The notes beneath the pieces are model-generated. The model worked only from the letters and a program-made list of their open reading frames with translations. It searched no databases and was not told the DNA's origin. This document shows positions 54,728 to 64,000 of a stretch of DNA of 64,000 nucleotides, piece by piece. Each line of letters begins with the position of its first letter. Position 1 is the first letter of the stretch. Position numbers and translations under genes: made by a program. The DNA is taken from assembly GCF_002940685.1 (NCBI RefSeq), contig NZ_PNFP01000006.1, positions 310,001 to 374,000 of the forward strand, given 5' to 3'. The stretch comes from Ensifer adhaerens (GTDB lineage Bacteria > Pseudomonadota > Alphaproteobacteria > Rhizobiales > Rhizobiaceae).

Positions 54728-55474
54728 CTAGCTGATGTAGCCGAGGCGGATCGCCTTGGCGATCGCCTGGATGCGGTTGACCGAATCGAGCTTCGTCGTC
54801 GCAGCACCCAGATAGGCGTTGACCGTATGGACCGAAAGCCCCATGCGCTCGGCGATCTCTTCGCTGATGTGACCGTCGCCGGCCATCTGCAGACAGGCGA
54901 TCTCGCGGTCGCTCAAGGTTTCCGCCGGCGCGACGCGCTTCTCGTCGGCCGCCAGAAGGTCCGTCATGATCATGCAACTGCGGCCGTGCAGATCGACGAC
55001 CTGCTCGGTGGTGGCATCGACATAGCTGCCGGCGAAGACGACATAGCCGTTGCCCTGGGCGCCGAGCCTGACGGGAAAGGCGATGCCGGAATAGGACAGC
55101 TTGCGGCCCTTCAGGCGATGGGCAAACGGTGCAAGGTCGGAGAGTTCGGCCGCCTGGTGCTCGCCGGCGCCGTTCCAAAGGATCGGCAGCAATGACTGGT
55201 CGAGATGGGCAACCAGCTCTTCGCCATAGGCCGTGACGAGATCATGGGCGTTCGCCTCGGCCGCGACACCCCAGTTGTCGAGGACACAGGTGAGCTTTCG
55301 TGCACCGCCTGTCCCCTTGCCATTGAGGCGCAGGACCGCGAAGTTCTTGGCGTTGATCTGGCGCTGCATGGCCTGCAGGCGCGTGACCAATGTGGCTGCG
55401 CGCGCGGCGCGATTGCCGTTCCTTGCGAGCTTCTGCTCGTCCTCGATCCGCCCGCCGCCAAGAAAATGCGTCAT
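54728..55474 (-). CDS. visR: LuxR-type motility master regulator VisR
   Basis: 248 residues. The N-terminal part (about 20-165) resembles an autoinducer-binding-type domain and the C-terminal part is a LuxR helix-turn-helix (LSDREIACLQMAGDGHISEE, then MGLSVHTVNAYLGAATTKL). In S. meliloti VisN and VisR act together at the top of the flagellar hierarchy and activate rem. It lies 12 bp after visN. Confidence 0.93.
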   Translation of the reverse strand: MTHFLGGGRIEDEQKLARNGNRAARAATLVTRLQAMQRQINAKNFAVLRLNGKGTGGARKLTCVLDNWGVAAEANAHDLVTAYGEELVAHLDQSLLPILWNGAGEHQAAELSDLAPFAHRLKGRKLSYSGIAFPVRLGAQGNGYVVFAGSYVDATTEQVVDLHGRSCMIMTDLLAADEKRVAPAETLSDREIACLQMAGDGHISEEIAERMGLSVHTVNAYLGAATTKLDSVNRIQAIAKAIRLGYIS

Positions 55475-55486
55475 CGCGTCCGTCCC

Positions 55487-56227
55487 TCACACAAGATTAT
55501 TGCGCACCGCGTAGGCAATCGCTTCCGACCGCGTCCTGGTCGCGGTCTTGCGCATGACGCTGGTGATGTAGTTGTTGATGGTATTTCGCGAGATGCCGAG
55601 GATCACCGCGATCTCTTCGCTCGTCTTGCCTTCGGCAATCCAGAACAGGCACTCCAGCTCGCGCTCCGTAAGCTCGAAGTCCCGGTCATGGCGGACCTCG
55701 GCGCGCGTGGTGAAGCTCGCCAGGTACCCTGCCAGGAGCGTGACGTCGCGCAGATTCTCCTGCGACAGGATCACGTCATCCGGGACCAGCAGCATCAGGG
55801 AAAAACGCAGCCGCCCGACGTTGAAGGTGATTGCGCAATATTCGCGGCTGATGCCGCGCGGCAGTTCGATATCATCAGGCAGCGCATGAAAACACGGCTG
55901 CAGCACGGCGAGGCACTTTTCCAGCTCGGTGGTCTTGGCATGAATGGCGGTGATCACGCCGGAAAGGCGCCGGACGACGTCGAAGGGCCAATCCGAGCAG
56001 ACGACATGGTCGAGCCCGCTGTCCTGCGAGAGATCGTAGCGGGCCAGGAGATAATGGCTCGCGCCGACATATTCCGTCAGCGCCGAAAGGCCGCTACCGA
56101 GACCACCCCGCCCGGCGACTTCGCCCAGTCGTCGCAAGAGCTGATCGCGAGAAAACGCGCCGCCGCGTGCGCGTGTCGGTGCCGTCGGCAAAGGCCAGAC
56201 AGCAATGTCTGCTTGCGAAATGTCCAT
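55487..56227 (-). CDS. visN: LuxR-type motility master regulator VisN
   Basis: 246 residues with the same two-domain layout as VisR; the C-terminal helix-turn-helix is LTERELECLFWIAEGKTSEE with LGISRNTINNYITSVMRKTA. It is the partner of VisR. The ATG at 56227 has no strong ribosome binding site. A long AT-rich noncoding region lies upstream. Confidence 0.93.
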   Translation of the reverse strand: MDISQADIAVWPLPTAPTRARGGAFSRDQLLRRLGEVAGRGGLGSGLSALTEYVGASHYLLARYDLSQDSGLDHVVCSDWPFDVVRRLSGVITAIHAKTTELEKCLAVLQPCFHALPDDIELPRGISREYCAITFNVGRLRFSLMLLVPDDVILSQENLRDVTLLAGYLASFTTRAEVRHDRDFELTERELECLFWIAEGKTSEEIAVILGISRNTINNYITSVMRKTATRTRSEAIAYAVRNNLV

Positions 56228-57069
56228 GAGTTCAGCCCCTGTGCCGGATCCACATCCCGGAACTGCATGTGCGCTGCCGCCGCCAACAGCCGGCCGAAGC
56301 CGATTATTACCACCAGTCGCAGATCAGGACGCGAATCAACTGCTAAAAATGTACATCGGCACGAGAAAAAAAACACCGCCCTCTTCTGGCTATTTACTTC
56401 GCGTCGCAGGCATGTCGCGATTCGTGACCGAAACACCCTGCAGGAGCCCCTCCTCCACCGCGCAAATCATAGCAAACTCGCAACACGCTGAAAGACAAAG
56501 GCTTTTCTCGCGAAAATCCACCGTTTCCACGACCGAACCGGGATTGGCAGCCGGGTCGCGGCCGGAAAATGGGGCGATTTCATCCCAAAAAAGGGCACTT
56601 TTTCACGCGCATGGAATTTTGAGTTCGCGGGATATTATACTTTGTTTTCAGAAGCTGTTGCTCAAATGCACCAGCTGATTTTCAGACAATGCTCATTTTA
56701 TCGATATATAAATTGTGAAACTCATAGAATAAATCCGGCTATTAACATTAATATAGTTACACTGAACTCTGTATTGCCGGAATCCGGCATAGTAGATGGC
56801 AGCGTGGAATGCACGTCATGCGGGCGCGCCGAATCTATAAATTAAGATATCGTTAAAGTATTACCATCCTGGCAGCCGGCGGGACTCAGCCGGCCTCACT
56901 TCGAAACTTGAAGCAATTTCGAAGCCAGATCAAAACCGGCAGCCAGACTCCCGCAATATTTGCGCCGAACATCAAAGCGCGCTGCCAGCGCGAACAGGCG
57001 TGCCACGACAAAGAAAAATCCCGCCACAAGGGCGGGATCTGCAAGAAATCGCGAAGCGTTTCCTGTCTG
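56228..57069. other. Long AT-rich intergenic region between visN and fliF
   Basis: No convincing gene is seen in these 842 bp. The stretch 56630-56860 is much richer in A/T than the rest of the window. It probably contains the visNR promoter and binding sites for upstream regulators. The fliF terminator lies at its right end (57013-57038). Small open frames at 56642-56845 and 56205-56678 lack family features. Confidence 0.65.
57013..57038 (-). terminator. Intrinsic terminator of fliF
   Basis: ATCCCGCC (57018-57025), an ACAAG loop and GGCGGGAT (57031-57038) form an 8-bp stem. On the minus strand a U-run follows. It lies 32 bp after the fliF stop. Confidence 0.88.
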
Positions 57070-58743
57070 TCAGGCCGCTTTGTCGAGAGCCCACTTGCGC
57101 AGGATCTTGGCCGCGCGCTCTTCGCTGATCTCGACCATGCGCGCCAGGCGCCGTTCCGGTCCTTCCTTGACGCGTCGGTTGAAGCCGCCGTCGTCGCCCA
57201 TGTTGAGCAGGTCGTCGGTGCTGTCGAACCCGAAGTCCGAGCCGAAGCCGTCCATGAGGGCTCCGCCGGCGCCAGCGTTCGCCGGTGAGAAGTCCGGCAG
57301 TTCGAGGCCCGCGGCTTCGCCCTGGATCTGGCCGGCACTGCCGCCGAGACCGAGCTGGCGGGCGAGCGGCCGCATGCCCATCCAGACGACCAGGAAGGCG
57401 ACCACGATGAAGGCAAGGGCATTGATGATGCCGCCGAGGTTGCGGGTCAGCGTCTCCATCACGCCGGGACCGGCGACAGCTTGGTCGAGCAACTGCGTCT
57501 CGACGAAGTCCATGGCGGTCAGGGTCACGATATCGCCGCGGCTGGTGTCGAGGCCGGCGGCCGAAGCGACGATCTTCTGCATGTCGGCGAGATAGGCATC
57601 GATCTTCGCCTGGTCGGCCGGTTCGCCGACCATCGCGGCCAGGCGGCCGCGGTTGACGACGACGGCGACGGAGAGGCGCTCGACCGTGTAGCTGTTCTTG
57701 ACGGTGGCGATCGTCTTGCTGTTGATTTCGTAGTTGGTCTGCTCTTCTTTTTTCTCGGCTTCGTCGCTCGACCGCGGGCCGGCGCCGCCGGTCGGAGCGG
57801 CCTGCGGAATGTTCTGCTGCACGGTCGCGGCATTGTCCGGCTGCTGCTGGCTGGATTTCTGCTCTTCCTTGGTCACGCGCGTCGAGCGCTCGACGCGCGA
57901 TTCCGGATCGAAGACCGTTTCCTGGATCTGCTGCGTATCGGTGTTGAGGCGCGCCGTGACGCTGGAGCGGAAGTTGTCCATGCCCAGGAACGGTGCCAGA
58001 GCATTGTCGATCTTCTTCTCAAGCTCGGTCTGGACGTTCTGAACGACGCCGAGCGACTGGTTGAGGGCGCTGTTGGCCGGATCGTCGCCAGAGGCGAGCA
58101 ACTGCCCGGTCGAATCGAGCACGGTCACGTCGTCGACGTCGAGCCCCGGTACGGAAGAGGCGACGAGATGACGGATCGAGGCGGCGGCGCTGCGGCCGAC
58201 CGTGGCGCTGGCGCGGATCATGACCGAGGCGGTCGGATTCTGGTCAGCCTTGCGGAAGCTGCCGCGCTCCGGCATCACGATGTGGACGCGGGCGGCGGCA
58301 ATGCCGGAAATCTGCTGGATGGTGCGGCCGATTTCGCCTTCAAGCGCGCGCACGCGGGTCACTTCCTGCATGAAGGAGGTGAGGCCCAGCGAGCCGACAT
58401 TGTCGAAGAGTTCGTAGCCGGCGTTGGCGCTGCTCGGCAGGCCGCGCTCGGCGAGCAGCAGGCGCGCCTTGCTGGTCATGCCAACGGGAACCTGGAGGCT
58501 GGCGCCGTCAGCCCCGACATTGAAGTCGATGTTGGCCTCGGCCAGCGCGATGCTGATCTGAGTGACATCGCTGCGTTCGAGCCCGACATAGAGCGTCTCG
58601 AACGAGGGTCTGTTGACGTAAATTCCGGCCCCGAGAACCATGCCGACCGCAACAATGCCGGCCGCGGCCAGCGCAATCAGCTTGCCTTGCCCGAGACTGC
58701 TCAGGTTCTTCGTGAACGTCGAGAGTTGATCCAACAGACTCAT
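57070..58743 (-). CDS. fliF: MS-ring protein FliF
   Basis: 557 residues. Membrane helices are at about 21-44 and 445-468. The periplasmic ring-building region lies between (GYELFDNVGSLGLTSFMQEV, then RVHIVMPERGSFRKADQNPT). The C-terminal tail for FliG binding carries DGFGSDFGFDSTDDLLNMG, an FG-rich stretch shared with FliN, then RRLARMVEISEERAAKILRK. It has its own promoter-like element and terminator. Confidence 0.96.
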   Translation of the reverse strand: MSLLDQLSTFTKNLSSLGQGKLIALAAAGIVAVGMVLGAGIYVNRPSFETLYVGLERSDVTQISIALAEANIDFNVGADGASLQVPVGMTSKARLLLAERGLPSSANAGYELFDNVGSLGLTSFMQEVTRVRALEGEIGRTIQQISGIAAARVHIVMPERGSFRKADQNPTASVMIRASATVGRSAAASIRHLVASSVPGLDVDDVTVLDSTGQLLASGDDPANSALNQSLGVVQNVQTELEKKIDNALAPFLGMDNFRSSVTARLNTDTQQIQETVFDPESRVERSTRVTKEEQKSSQQQPDNAATVQQNIPQAAPTGGAGPRSSDEAEKKEEQTNYEINSKTIATVKNSYTVERLSVAVVVNRGRLAAMVGEPADQAKIDAYLADMQKIVASAAGLDTSRGDIVTLTAMDFVETQLLDQAVAGPGVMETLTRNLGGIINALAFIVVAFLVVWMGMRPLARQLGLGGSAGQIQGEAAGLELPDFSPANAGAGGALMDGFGSDFGFDSTDDLLNMGDDGGFNRRVKEGPERRLARMVEISEERAAKILRKWALDKAA

Positions 58744-59101
58744 TCTGTTTCCGCACCCAGTATCGCAAGGTCTTCGAGCCGGTCATCGGCCGAGCGCCCT
58801 GCGCAGTTCCAACATTCGGGTTTTCTGGGTATCGACATGCCGAGTATCGACTTCCAATGCGCGCGAATCCACCAGTCCCGATCCGGACCGTAGGAAACGA
58901 AACTTGCGCGAACTTGGCCTGATGAGCCCTGCCGGAGCGGCTGAGGCTTCATGACAGGACTTATCCACGGGCACGGAAAGGGCTGCTCGGCGCGGAAAAA
59001 TCGGCGTGCAAGACCGTCGCCACATCAGGGCACGACACGGTAAACCGCTGATTTTACACGGGTATTTTCAGATTCTCGTCCGGGAATGCACTTTGCGAGC
59101 G
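58744..59101. other. Intergenic region between cheT and fliF
   Basis: No gene is seen in these 358 bp. The region carries a full-match flagellar promoter-like element for fliF (58891-58908). No clear terminator of the che run was found here, so che transcripts may read into fliF. Confidence 0.6.
58891..58908 (-). promoter_or_regulatory. Flagellar promoter-like element upstream of fliF
   Basis: In the gene direction TTCGCGCAAG is followed by 9 bases and CTA, a full match to YYCRCGCAAG-N9-STA. It lies 148 bp upstream of the fliF ATG. Confidence 0.68.
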
Positions 59102-59494
59102 TCAGAACGCTTCGAAATCGCCGGCCGCCTTCGTCAACGGCTGCGAGTGGCCGTGGCGCAACATGCCGTTGCCAAGTGCCTTTTTCATGTCGGCAAGCTT
59201 CACCAGATTGACGGCCGTGGTGACGTCGACCATCCAGGCGTCCGGGATCGACGCGGTAATCGTGTCGATGAACTCGGCAAGGCCGCGGGTCTTCTGCACA
59301 GCCAGGTCGATGCCCTGCAGCACCATCATCTTGTCGGGGTTCGCAAGCGCATCGACGCCCTCGTCGCCGGCGAGCTGCGGTTCGATCCGCTCGATCAGAT
59401 AGGCGACGTCATGCAGTTCTGTGACAATGCGCATCAGCACTTCGGGGAGCGCTTCTTCCACGTGCGGCATGTGGCCCTTGTAGTCGGTCTGCAT
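59102..59494 (-). CDS. cheT: Chemotaxis protein CheT
   Basis: 130 residues, helical, cytoplasmic. A DxxxQ motif (Asp 63 to Gln 67, IDLAVQKTRGL) recalls the CheY-phosphate phosphatase motif of CheZ, and the surrounding helices fit a short CheZ-like hairpin. CheT of S. meliloti has been tied to signal termination, as I recall. It is the last gene of the che run, 73 bp after cheD. It is shorter than CheZ (about 214 residues in E. coli). Confidence 0.85.
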   Translation of the reverse strand: MQTDYKGHMPHVEEALPEVLMRIVTELHDVAYLIERIEPQLAGDEGVDALANPDKMMVLQGIDLAVQKTRGLAEFIDTITASIPDAWMVDVTTAVNLVKLADMKKALGNGMLRHGHSQPLTKAAGDFEAF

Positions 59495-59567
59495 CGGTAT
59501 GTCTCACGTGGCTCGGGGCTTCGGTAGAAGTCGTATTTCAGGCCTGCGAGGCGCCTGCCTCGCAGGA

Positions 59568-60122
59568 TCAGAAGAATTCGATGGAGCTTTCGACCGGCTT
59601 CGGCGCAACGATCGGGCGTTCCTCCAGCTGCACGGTGCGCTGGGCCTCGACGCCGGTCAGGGCGTATTGCCGGGCGCGACCGCTGGACGGCCAGTATTCG
59701 AGCTTGCGGCCATGCTCGCCGCCAGTGCTCTCGCCGACGATGCGGATGCCCTCGTCGAGCAGGAACTGGCGCGCGAAGGCGGCGTTCTGCTCGCCGACAT
59801 TGGAGAAGCGCGCGATCGTCTTGGCGCCGCCGAAGATCTTGGCTTCGAGACGGTCTCGCCTCGCGCCCTGCTTCAGGAGGCCGTTGATGAGCAGCTCCAT
59901 CAGGTGAACCCCGTAGCGGGTCGCATCGCCGCCGGAGGTCGGCGACGTCGCGGAACCGGGCAGCAGAAAGTGGTTCATGCCGCCGACGCCGACCACGGGA
60001 TCGCGCATGCAGGCTGCCACGCAGGAACCGAGAATGGTCGACAGCACGATGTTCGGATCGTTGAAGACCTTGTACTCGCCCTGAATGACATGCACGCGCT
60101 TGCCGGCGGCTTCCATGTTCAT
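59568..60122 (-). CDS. cheD: Chemoreceptor glutamine deamidase CheD
   Basis: 184 residues. The catalytic Cys (about 34, [15 protein letters not shown]) and His (about 51, GGMNHFLLP) are in the expected places, with Thr 29 before them. CheD deamidates receptor glutamines. It overlaps cheY2 by ATGA. Confidence 0.95.
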   Translation of the reverse strand: MNMEAAGKRVHVIQGEYKVFNDPNIVLSTILGSCVAACMRDPVVGVGGMNHFLLPGSATSPTSGGDATRYGVHLMELLINGLLKQGARRDRLEAKIFGGAKTIARFSNVGEQNAAFARQFLLDEGIRIVGESTGGEHGRKLEYWPSSGRARQYALTGVEAQRTVQLEERPIVAPKPVESSIEFF

Positions 60123-60508
60123 TTGAGCGCCCCGAATACGGCTTCGATCGCAGCCTTCATCTTTTCGATGGTGAAGGGCTTGGCCAGAACATTGTTGGCA
60201 CCGAGCGCGGCCGCCTTCTGAACGAGGGCACGATCGCCCTGAGCCGTCAGGATGATGAAGGCCGCCTTCTTCGTCGCCGGGTTGGAGCGGACCGCCTGCA
60301 GCAGGCCAAGGCCGTCCATTTTCGGCATGTTGAAGTCGGAGATCACCAGATGGTGCGGGTTCTGGGCCATGATCTTCATGCCCTGCTCCCCGTCACCGGC
60401 GGCGGTGATCTGCTTGAAGCCGAGCTGCTGCAGGGCGTCACCCAGGAGCAGGCGGCTCGTCACCTGATCGTCGACGATCAGAACTTTGATTTTTTCGGCG
60501 ATGGACAT
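60119..60508 (-). CDS. cheY2: Chemotaxis response regulator CheY2
   Basis: 129 residues, a single receiver domain. The acidic pair is Asp 13/14, the phospho-acceptor Asp 58 ([12 protein letters not shown]), the switch Thr 88 and the Lys 110. In S. meliloti CheY2 is the motor-binding regulator and CheY1 acts as a phosphate sink; the position between cheB and cheD identifies this as CheY2. It overlaps cheB by one base (TAATG). Confidence 0.93.
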   Translation of the reverse strand: MSIAEKIKVLIVDDQVTSRLLLGDALQQLGFKQITAAGDGEQGMKIMAQNPHHLVISDFNMPKMDGLGLLQAVRSNPATKKAAFIILTAQGDRALVQKAAALGANNVLAKPFTIEKMKAAIEAVFGALK

Positions 60509-61569
60509 TATTCGCTTCCTTCCTTGCGGAGCGCCGCTGCTTTCAGGACCTCCTCCCCGATGGAACCGAGGGGGAGCTGGGTTTCAACGGCGCCCAATTC
60601 ATAGGCGACTCTCGGCATGCCGTAGACGACACATGTCTTTTCGTTCTGGCCGAAGGTCTTTGCTCCGGCATGCCGCATTTTCAGGAGACCGGAGGCGCCG
60701 TCGCGCCCCATGCCGGTCAGAATGACACCGATCGCATTGCGGCCGGCAAGCTCGGCAACGGAATCGAACAGCACATCGACCGAAGGGCGATGGCCGTTGA
60801 CCGGATCGCGGTCGACCAGGCGGCAGCAGGGTGCCGTCGCATTGGCGACCTGCAGATGACGCTCGCCGCCGGGCGCCAGATAGACCTTGCCGACTTCGAG
60901 CCGCGCCCCATCCGTCGCCTCCTGCACCGTCGGCGCGCAGAGGCGGTTCAGCCGCTCGGCGAAGCTCTTGGTGAAGGTGTGCGGCATGTGCTGCGTGATG
61001 ACCGTCGGCGGGCAATTGGCCGGGAACTTCTGCAATACCGTGATCAGGGCTTCGACGCCGCCGGTCGAGGCGCCGATGGCGACGATCTTGCGGCCGGCCC
61101 GATACTCCGAGGCGGTGTTGCCATTGGCGGCCGCCGGAGAGCCTGCGATCTTGTTGCCGGTGATGATGAACTTGCGCTGCGAACGCGCGGCCGCCTTCAC
61201 CTTGTCGACGAGGCCGGCAAAGGGATGCGGGTCGCCCGGATGCGGCTTGCCGACGCAATCGAAGGCGCCGATTTCGAGCGCAGCGATCGTCGCTTCGGCG
61301 CCCTTGTGCGTCAGCGTCGAAACCATGATGACCGGCATGGGCCTCAGCCGCATGATCTTGTCGAGGAATTCGAGGCCGTTCATGTTCGGCATTTCGATGT
61401 CGAGGGTGATGACATCGGGATCGAGCTGCTTGATCGCCTGGCGTGCTTCCATGGCGTCGGCTGCCTGGCCGACGACGGTCACGTCGGGATCGGCGTTCAA
61501 GACAGCGGTGATCAGGCCACGCATGGTGGCGGAGTCGTCAACGACGAGAACACGAGCGGGAGCGGTCAT
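60508..61569 (-). CDS. cheB: Chemotaxis methylesterase CheB
   Basis: 353 residues. Receiver domain with Asp 11/12 and phospho-Asp 57, linker, then the methylesterase domain with catalytic Ser 168 ([12 protein letters not shown]), His 194 ([17 protein letters not shown]) and Asp 290 ([10 protein letters not shown]). It removes methyl groups from receptors. The ATG at 61569 overlaps the cheR stop by ATGA; the longer frame to 61860 is inside cheR. Confidence 0.97.
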   Translation of the reverse strand: MTAPARVLVVDDSATMRGLITAVLNADPDVTVVGQAADAMEARQAIKQLDPDVITLDIEMPNMNGLEFLDKIMRLRPMPVIMVSTLTHKGAEATIAALEIGAFDCVGKPHPGDPHPFAGLVDKVKAAARSQRKFIITGNKIAGSPAAANGNTASEYRAGRKIVAIGASTGGVEALITVLQKFPANCPPTVITQHMPHTFTKSFAERLNRLCAPTVQEATDGARLEVGKVYLAPGGERHLQVANATAPCCRLVDRDPVNGHRPSVDVLFDSVAELAGRNAIGVILTGMGRDGASGLLKMRHAGAKTFGQNEKTCVVYGMPRVAYELGAVETQLPLGSIGEEVLKAAALRKEGSE

Positions 61570-62474
61570 GCCCGTCCTCCATGAAACTTGCCGGTATGGC
61601 GGTAGGTGGTGATGCCGATGTTGTCGAAGTGCGCCTTGGCGTCGCCCGACACGCGCTCGGAATGGCCGATGTAAAGATGACCGTCGGTGTTGAGCATGCC
61701 GGCGAAACGCGACCAGATCTTCATCTGCGTCGGCTCGTCGAAATAGATGACGACGTTGCGGCAGAAGATGACATCGAACGGCCCCTTGAACGGCCATTGC
61801 GCCATCAGGTTCAGCTCGTTGAAGGTAATCAGACGCTTGACGCGATCGTCGACCTGCCACTTGAAGCGGCCGCCGGCATTGACCTCCGAGAAATATTGCT
61901 TGCGCATCGCCGGATTGACGGTTTCGAGCGCGGTCGCGTCGTAGGCTCCGGCGCGGGCAAGCGCCAGGATCTTCGGGTCGATGTCGGTCGCCAGGATGCG
62001 GAAGTCGTAGTCGGCCGCATTCGGCAGCAGCGACAGAACCGTGAGCGCGATCGAATAGGGCTCCTGTCCGTCCGAACAGGCGGCCGACCAGATGCGCACC
62101 CGACCACCGGCCTTCGCACGGGCAATCAGCTCCGGCAGTACGTCGGTCTTCAGGTGCTCGAAGTGATGGTTCTCGCGGAAGAACCGCGTGAAGTTCGTCG
62201 TCAGATGCGAAAGCATGTCACGGCGCGCGGCGGCACCGGCGGGCGAGGAGACCAGCTGGCAGTACTCGCGGAAACCCTTGAGACCGAGATTGCGGATATG
62301 CTTCGACAGCCGCGAATAGACGAGCGACGCCTTGGTCTCGTTGAGATAGATGCCGGCGTCCGCGTAAATCATCGCGGCGATCTCGCTGAGATCGCGACGG
62401 GTCAACGGATACTCACCACTTGCAAGGCACTCGTCCGGCGACAGCTTCTGTTCGAATGCGACCTGGTTCCTCAT
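61566..62474 (-). CDS. cheR: Chemotaxis receptor methyltransferase CheR
   Basis: 302 residues. The N-terminal helical domain is followed by an SAM-binding domain ([52 protein letters not shown]). It methylates receptor glutamates. The ATG at 62474 overlaps the cheW stop by ATGA. Confidence 0.97.
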   Translation of the reverse strand: MRNQVAFEQKLSPDECLASGEYPLTRRDLSEIAAMIYADAGIYLNETKASLVYSRLSKHIRNLGLKGFREYCQLVSSPAGAAARRDMLSHLTTNFTRFFRENHHFEHLKTDVLPELIARAKAGGRVRIWSAACSDGQEPYSIALTVLSLLPNAADYDFRILATDIDPKILALARAGAYDATALETVNPAMRKQYFSEVNAGGRFKWQVDDRVKRLITFNELNLMAQWPFKGPFDVIFCRNVVIYFDEPTQMKIWSRFAGMLNTDGHLYIGHSERVSGDAKAHFDNIGITTYRHTGKFHGGRA

Positions 62475-62947
62475 GCGGCTTCCCTTTCTTCCTGCGGGAA
62501 GATGGCTTCCAGCTCGATGAGGCAGATCATCCGGCCTTCGATCGCGAGCACGCCGCGGGCGAAGCTCTTTTCGAACTCGGACGACACGACATCCGGTGTC
62601 GGCTGGATCTTGTCGTCGGTAATGGTCAGGATGTCGGAGACGGCGTCGACCAGAAGGCCGACGACCTGGCTCTTGACCTGCGCGACGATGATGACGTGAC
62701 GCACGGTCGGCTCGGCCGGCGTCATGCCGAGCCGGGCCGAGAGATCGACGATCGGCAGCACGGCACCGCGAAGGTTGATGACACCGAGCACATAGGATGG
62801 CGCATGCGGCATGGATGTCGCAGGCGTCCAGCCACGGATCTCGCGTACCGACATGATGTTCACGCAGAATTCCTGAGCGCCGACCCGGAAAGCGATCAGC
62901 TCCCGTCCGTCCGTCGTCAGATTTTTTGCGGCATAGGTCATTGGCAT
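62471..62947 (-). CDS. cheW: Chemotaxis coupling protein CheW
   Basis: 158 residues with the CheW SH3-like fold ([40 protein letters not shown]). It couples receptors to CheA. It overlaps the cheA stop by one base and cheR by ATGA. Confidence 0.97.
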   Translation of the reverse strand: MPMTYAAKNLTTDGRELIAFRVGAQEFCVNIMSVREIRGWTPATSMPHAPSYVLGVINLRGAVLPIVDLSARLGMTPAEPTVRHVIIVAQVKSQVVGLLVDAVSDILTITDDKIQPTPDVVSSEFEKSFARGVLAIEGRMICLIELEAIFPQEEREAA

Positions 62948-64000
62948 TATCCGGCAGCAGCAAGTGACATTTCAGGCTTCAGCGATTGCCCGCGCGAGGC
63001 AGCGACGATCGCGTCGACATCGAGGATGAGCGCCACGCGGCCGTCGCCGAGAATGGTCGCGGCAGCAATGCCCGGCACGTGGGTATAGTTGGCCTCGAGA
63101 CTCTTGATCACCACCTGGCGCTGCCCCTGGATCGCATCGACCATCAGGGCGCGCTGGCCGCCGCCTTCCGATTCCACCAGGAGCGCAACGCCCTCGACCG
63201 GGTTCGCCTGGATGGCGCGGAAGTTGAGGATGCGGCCGACGTCGACGAGCGGGCAGAAGGAGTTGCGGATCGAGATCAGCCGCTGGTTGGCGCCGAAGGA
63301 GTGGATCGCCGAGGCTTCCGGCTGCAGCGTCTCGACGATCGCGGTCAAGGGCACGACGAGCGTCTGGTTGGCGACCGTCACCACCATGCCGTCGAGGACG
63401 GCGAGCGTCAGCGGCAGGCTCATGGTGAAGACCGAGCCGTGACCCGGCTTCGACGAAATGTTGATGCGACCGCCGAGCGCCTGGATCGAGCGCTTGACCA
63501 CGTCCATGCCGACGCCGCGGCCGGAGATATCGGAGATCTTGTCGGCCGTCGAGAAGCCGGCGTGGAAGATCAGGTTGTCGATCTCTTCATCCGAGAGATT
63601 GGCGTCGGCGGCGATCAGGTCGTTGTCGATCGCCTTCTGGCGCACCTTCTCGCGGTTGATGCCGGCGCCGTCGTCGGCAAGCTCGATTACGATACGGCCG
63701 GAACGGTGCTTCGCCGTCAGGCGCACCGTGCCTTCGGCGCTCTTGCCGGCGGCAAGGCGTTTTTCCGGCGTTTCGAGACCGTGGTCGACCGCGTTGCGGA
63801 TCATGTGGGTCAGCGGCTCGGCGAGCTTGTCGATGACCGTCTTGTCGACTTCGGTGTTTTCACCTTCGGTGATGAGGCGCACCGACTTGCCGGTCATGTC
63901 GGCGATTTCGCGAACGATACGCGACATGCGCTGGAACACCGGCTTCACCGGCTGCGCGCGGATCGCCATCACCGAATCCTGGATCTCGCGGGTGAGCTGC
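62947..64000 (-). CDS. cheA: Chemotaxis histidine kinase CheA, C-terminal part
   Basis: The frame is open at the right edge, so about 351 C-terminal codons are visible. They contain the end of the dimerisation domain ([20 protein letters not shown]), the ATPase domain with N box ([11 protein letters not shown]), G1 (LADDGAGIN) and G2 ([27 protein letters not shown]), and the CheW-like P5 domain to the end. The phosphotransfer His lies outside the window. It is the first visible gene of the che run. Confidence 0.96.
   Translation of the reverse strand, partial: QLTREIQDSVMAIRAQPVKPVFQRMSRIVREIADMTGKSVRLITEGENTEVDKTVIDKLAEPLTHMIRNAVDHGLETPEKRLAAGKSAEGTVRLTAKHRSGRIVIELADDGAGINREKVRQKAIDNDLIAADANLSDEEIDNLIFHAGFSTADKISDISGRGVGMDVVKRSIQALGGRINISSKPGHGSVFTMSLPLTLAVLDGMVVTVANQTLVVPLTAIVETLQPEASAIHSFGANQRLISIRNSFCPLVDVGRILNFRAIQANPVEGVALLVESEGGGQRALMVDAIQGQRQVVIKSLEANYTHVPGIAAATILGDGRVALILDVDAIVAASRGQSLKPEMSLAAAG

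Noticed and set aside
56642-56845. 67-codon frame in the AT-rich region
   Set aside because: No ribosome binding site or conserved feature; such a frame is expected by chance in AT-rich DNA.
56886-57422. 178-codon minus-strand frame beyond fliF
   Set aside because: It overlaps the fliF 3' end in another frame and crosses the fliF terminator; Arg/Ser/Ala-rich shadow.

Overview
The window is chromosomal DNA of a flagellated alphaproteobacterium of the Rhizobiaceae, most probably the Sinorhizobium/Ensifer group. The reasons are an aglEFGAK alpha-glucoside locus with aglR next to the flagellar cluster, the rhizobial motility proteins MotC, MotE, VisN, VisR, Rem, CheT and CheY2, and a gene order that follows, as I remember it, the single S. 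meliloti flagellar/chemotaxis cluster. No insertion sequence, tRNA, rRNA, prophage or CRISPR array was seen.

Layout. 1-7679: alpha-glucoside uptake and hydrolysis (aglK-A-G-F-E on the minus strand, LacI-type aglR divergent), with two near-identical palindromic operators. 7728-8627: folD. 8879-16505: a small polysaccharide island (Wzz-like co-polymerase, flippase, DUF6492 protein, WecG-type, GT4-like and GT2 transferases) between the sugar locus and the motility locus. 16575-27568: export gate, hook and junction genes (FliL-like, FlgN-like, flgJ, FliJ-like, fliR, flhA, fliQ, flgD, flbT, flaF, flgL, flgK, flgE) and the activator gene rem. 27838-32965: a lytic transglycosylase, fliK, motC, motB and a FliH-like gene. 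33420-36933: three flagellin genes. 37306-39219: a GT41 (O-GlcNAc-transferase-like) gene divergent from the first flagellin gene. 39412-45513: fliP back to flgB. 45689-49163: membrane protein, fliI, flgF, DUF1217 protein. 49347-54623: motA, fliM, fliN, fliG, flhB and a hypothetical gene on the plus strand. 54728-58743: visR, visN, fliF. 59102-64000: cheT, cheD, cheY2, cheB, cheR, cheW and the 3' part of cheA.

How it works together. VisN/VisR are the known master regulators of rhizobial motility and Rem is the intermediate activator. An 18-bp element, best form YYCRCGCAAG followed by 9 bases and then STA, lies upstream of seven flagellar operons (flgE, flhA, fliF, flgB, motA, DUF1217-flgF and, with one base changed, fliH-motB). 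Weaker forms precede rem, flhB and the GT41 gene. It is probably the class II flagellar promoter or activator box. The three flagellin genes lack it. They have a GTTAACCA-type box and a shared roughly 45-nt 5' leader whose UGUCC(C) segment can pair with the Shine-Dalgarno region of each gene, which suggests translational control, possibly by FlbT/FlaF encoded in the same window.

The most notable items are the flagellar promoter element, the flagellin leader, the GT41 protein as a candidate flagellin glycosyltransferase, the FG-rich tail shared by FliN and FliF, and several diverged small proteins that could be the FliH, FliJ, FlgN and second FliL that such clusters seem to lack.
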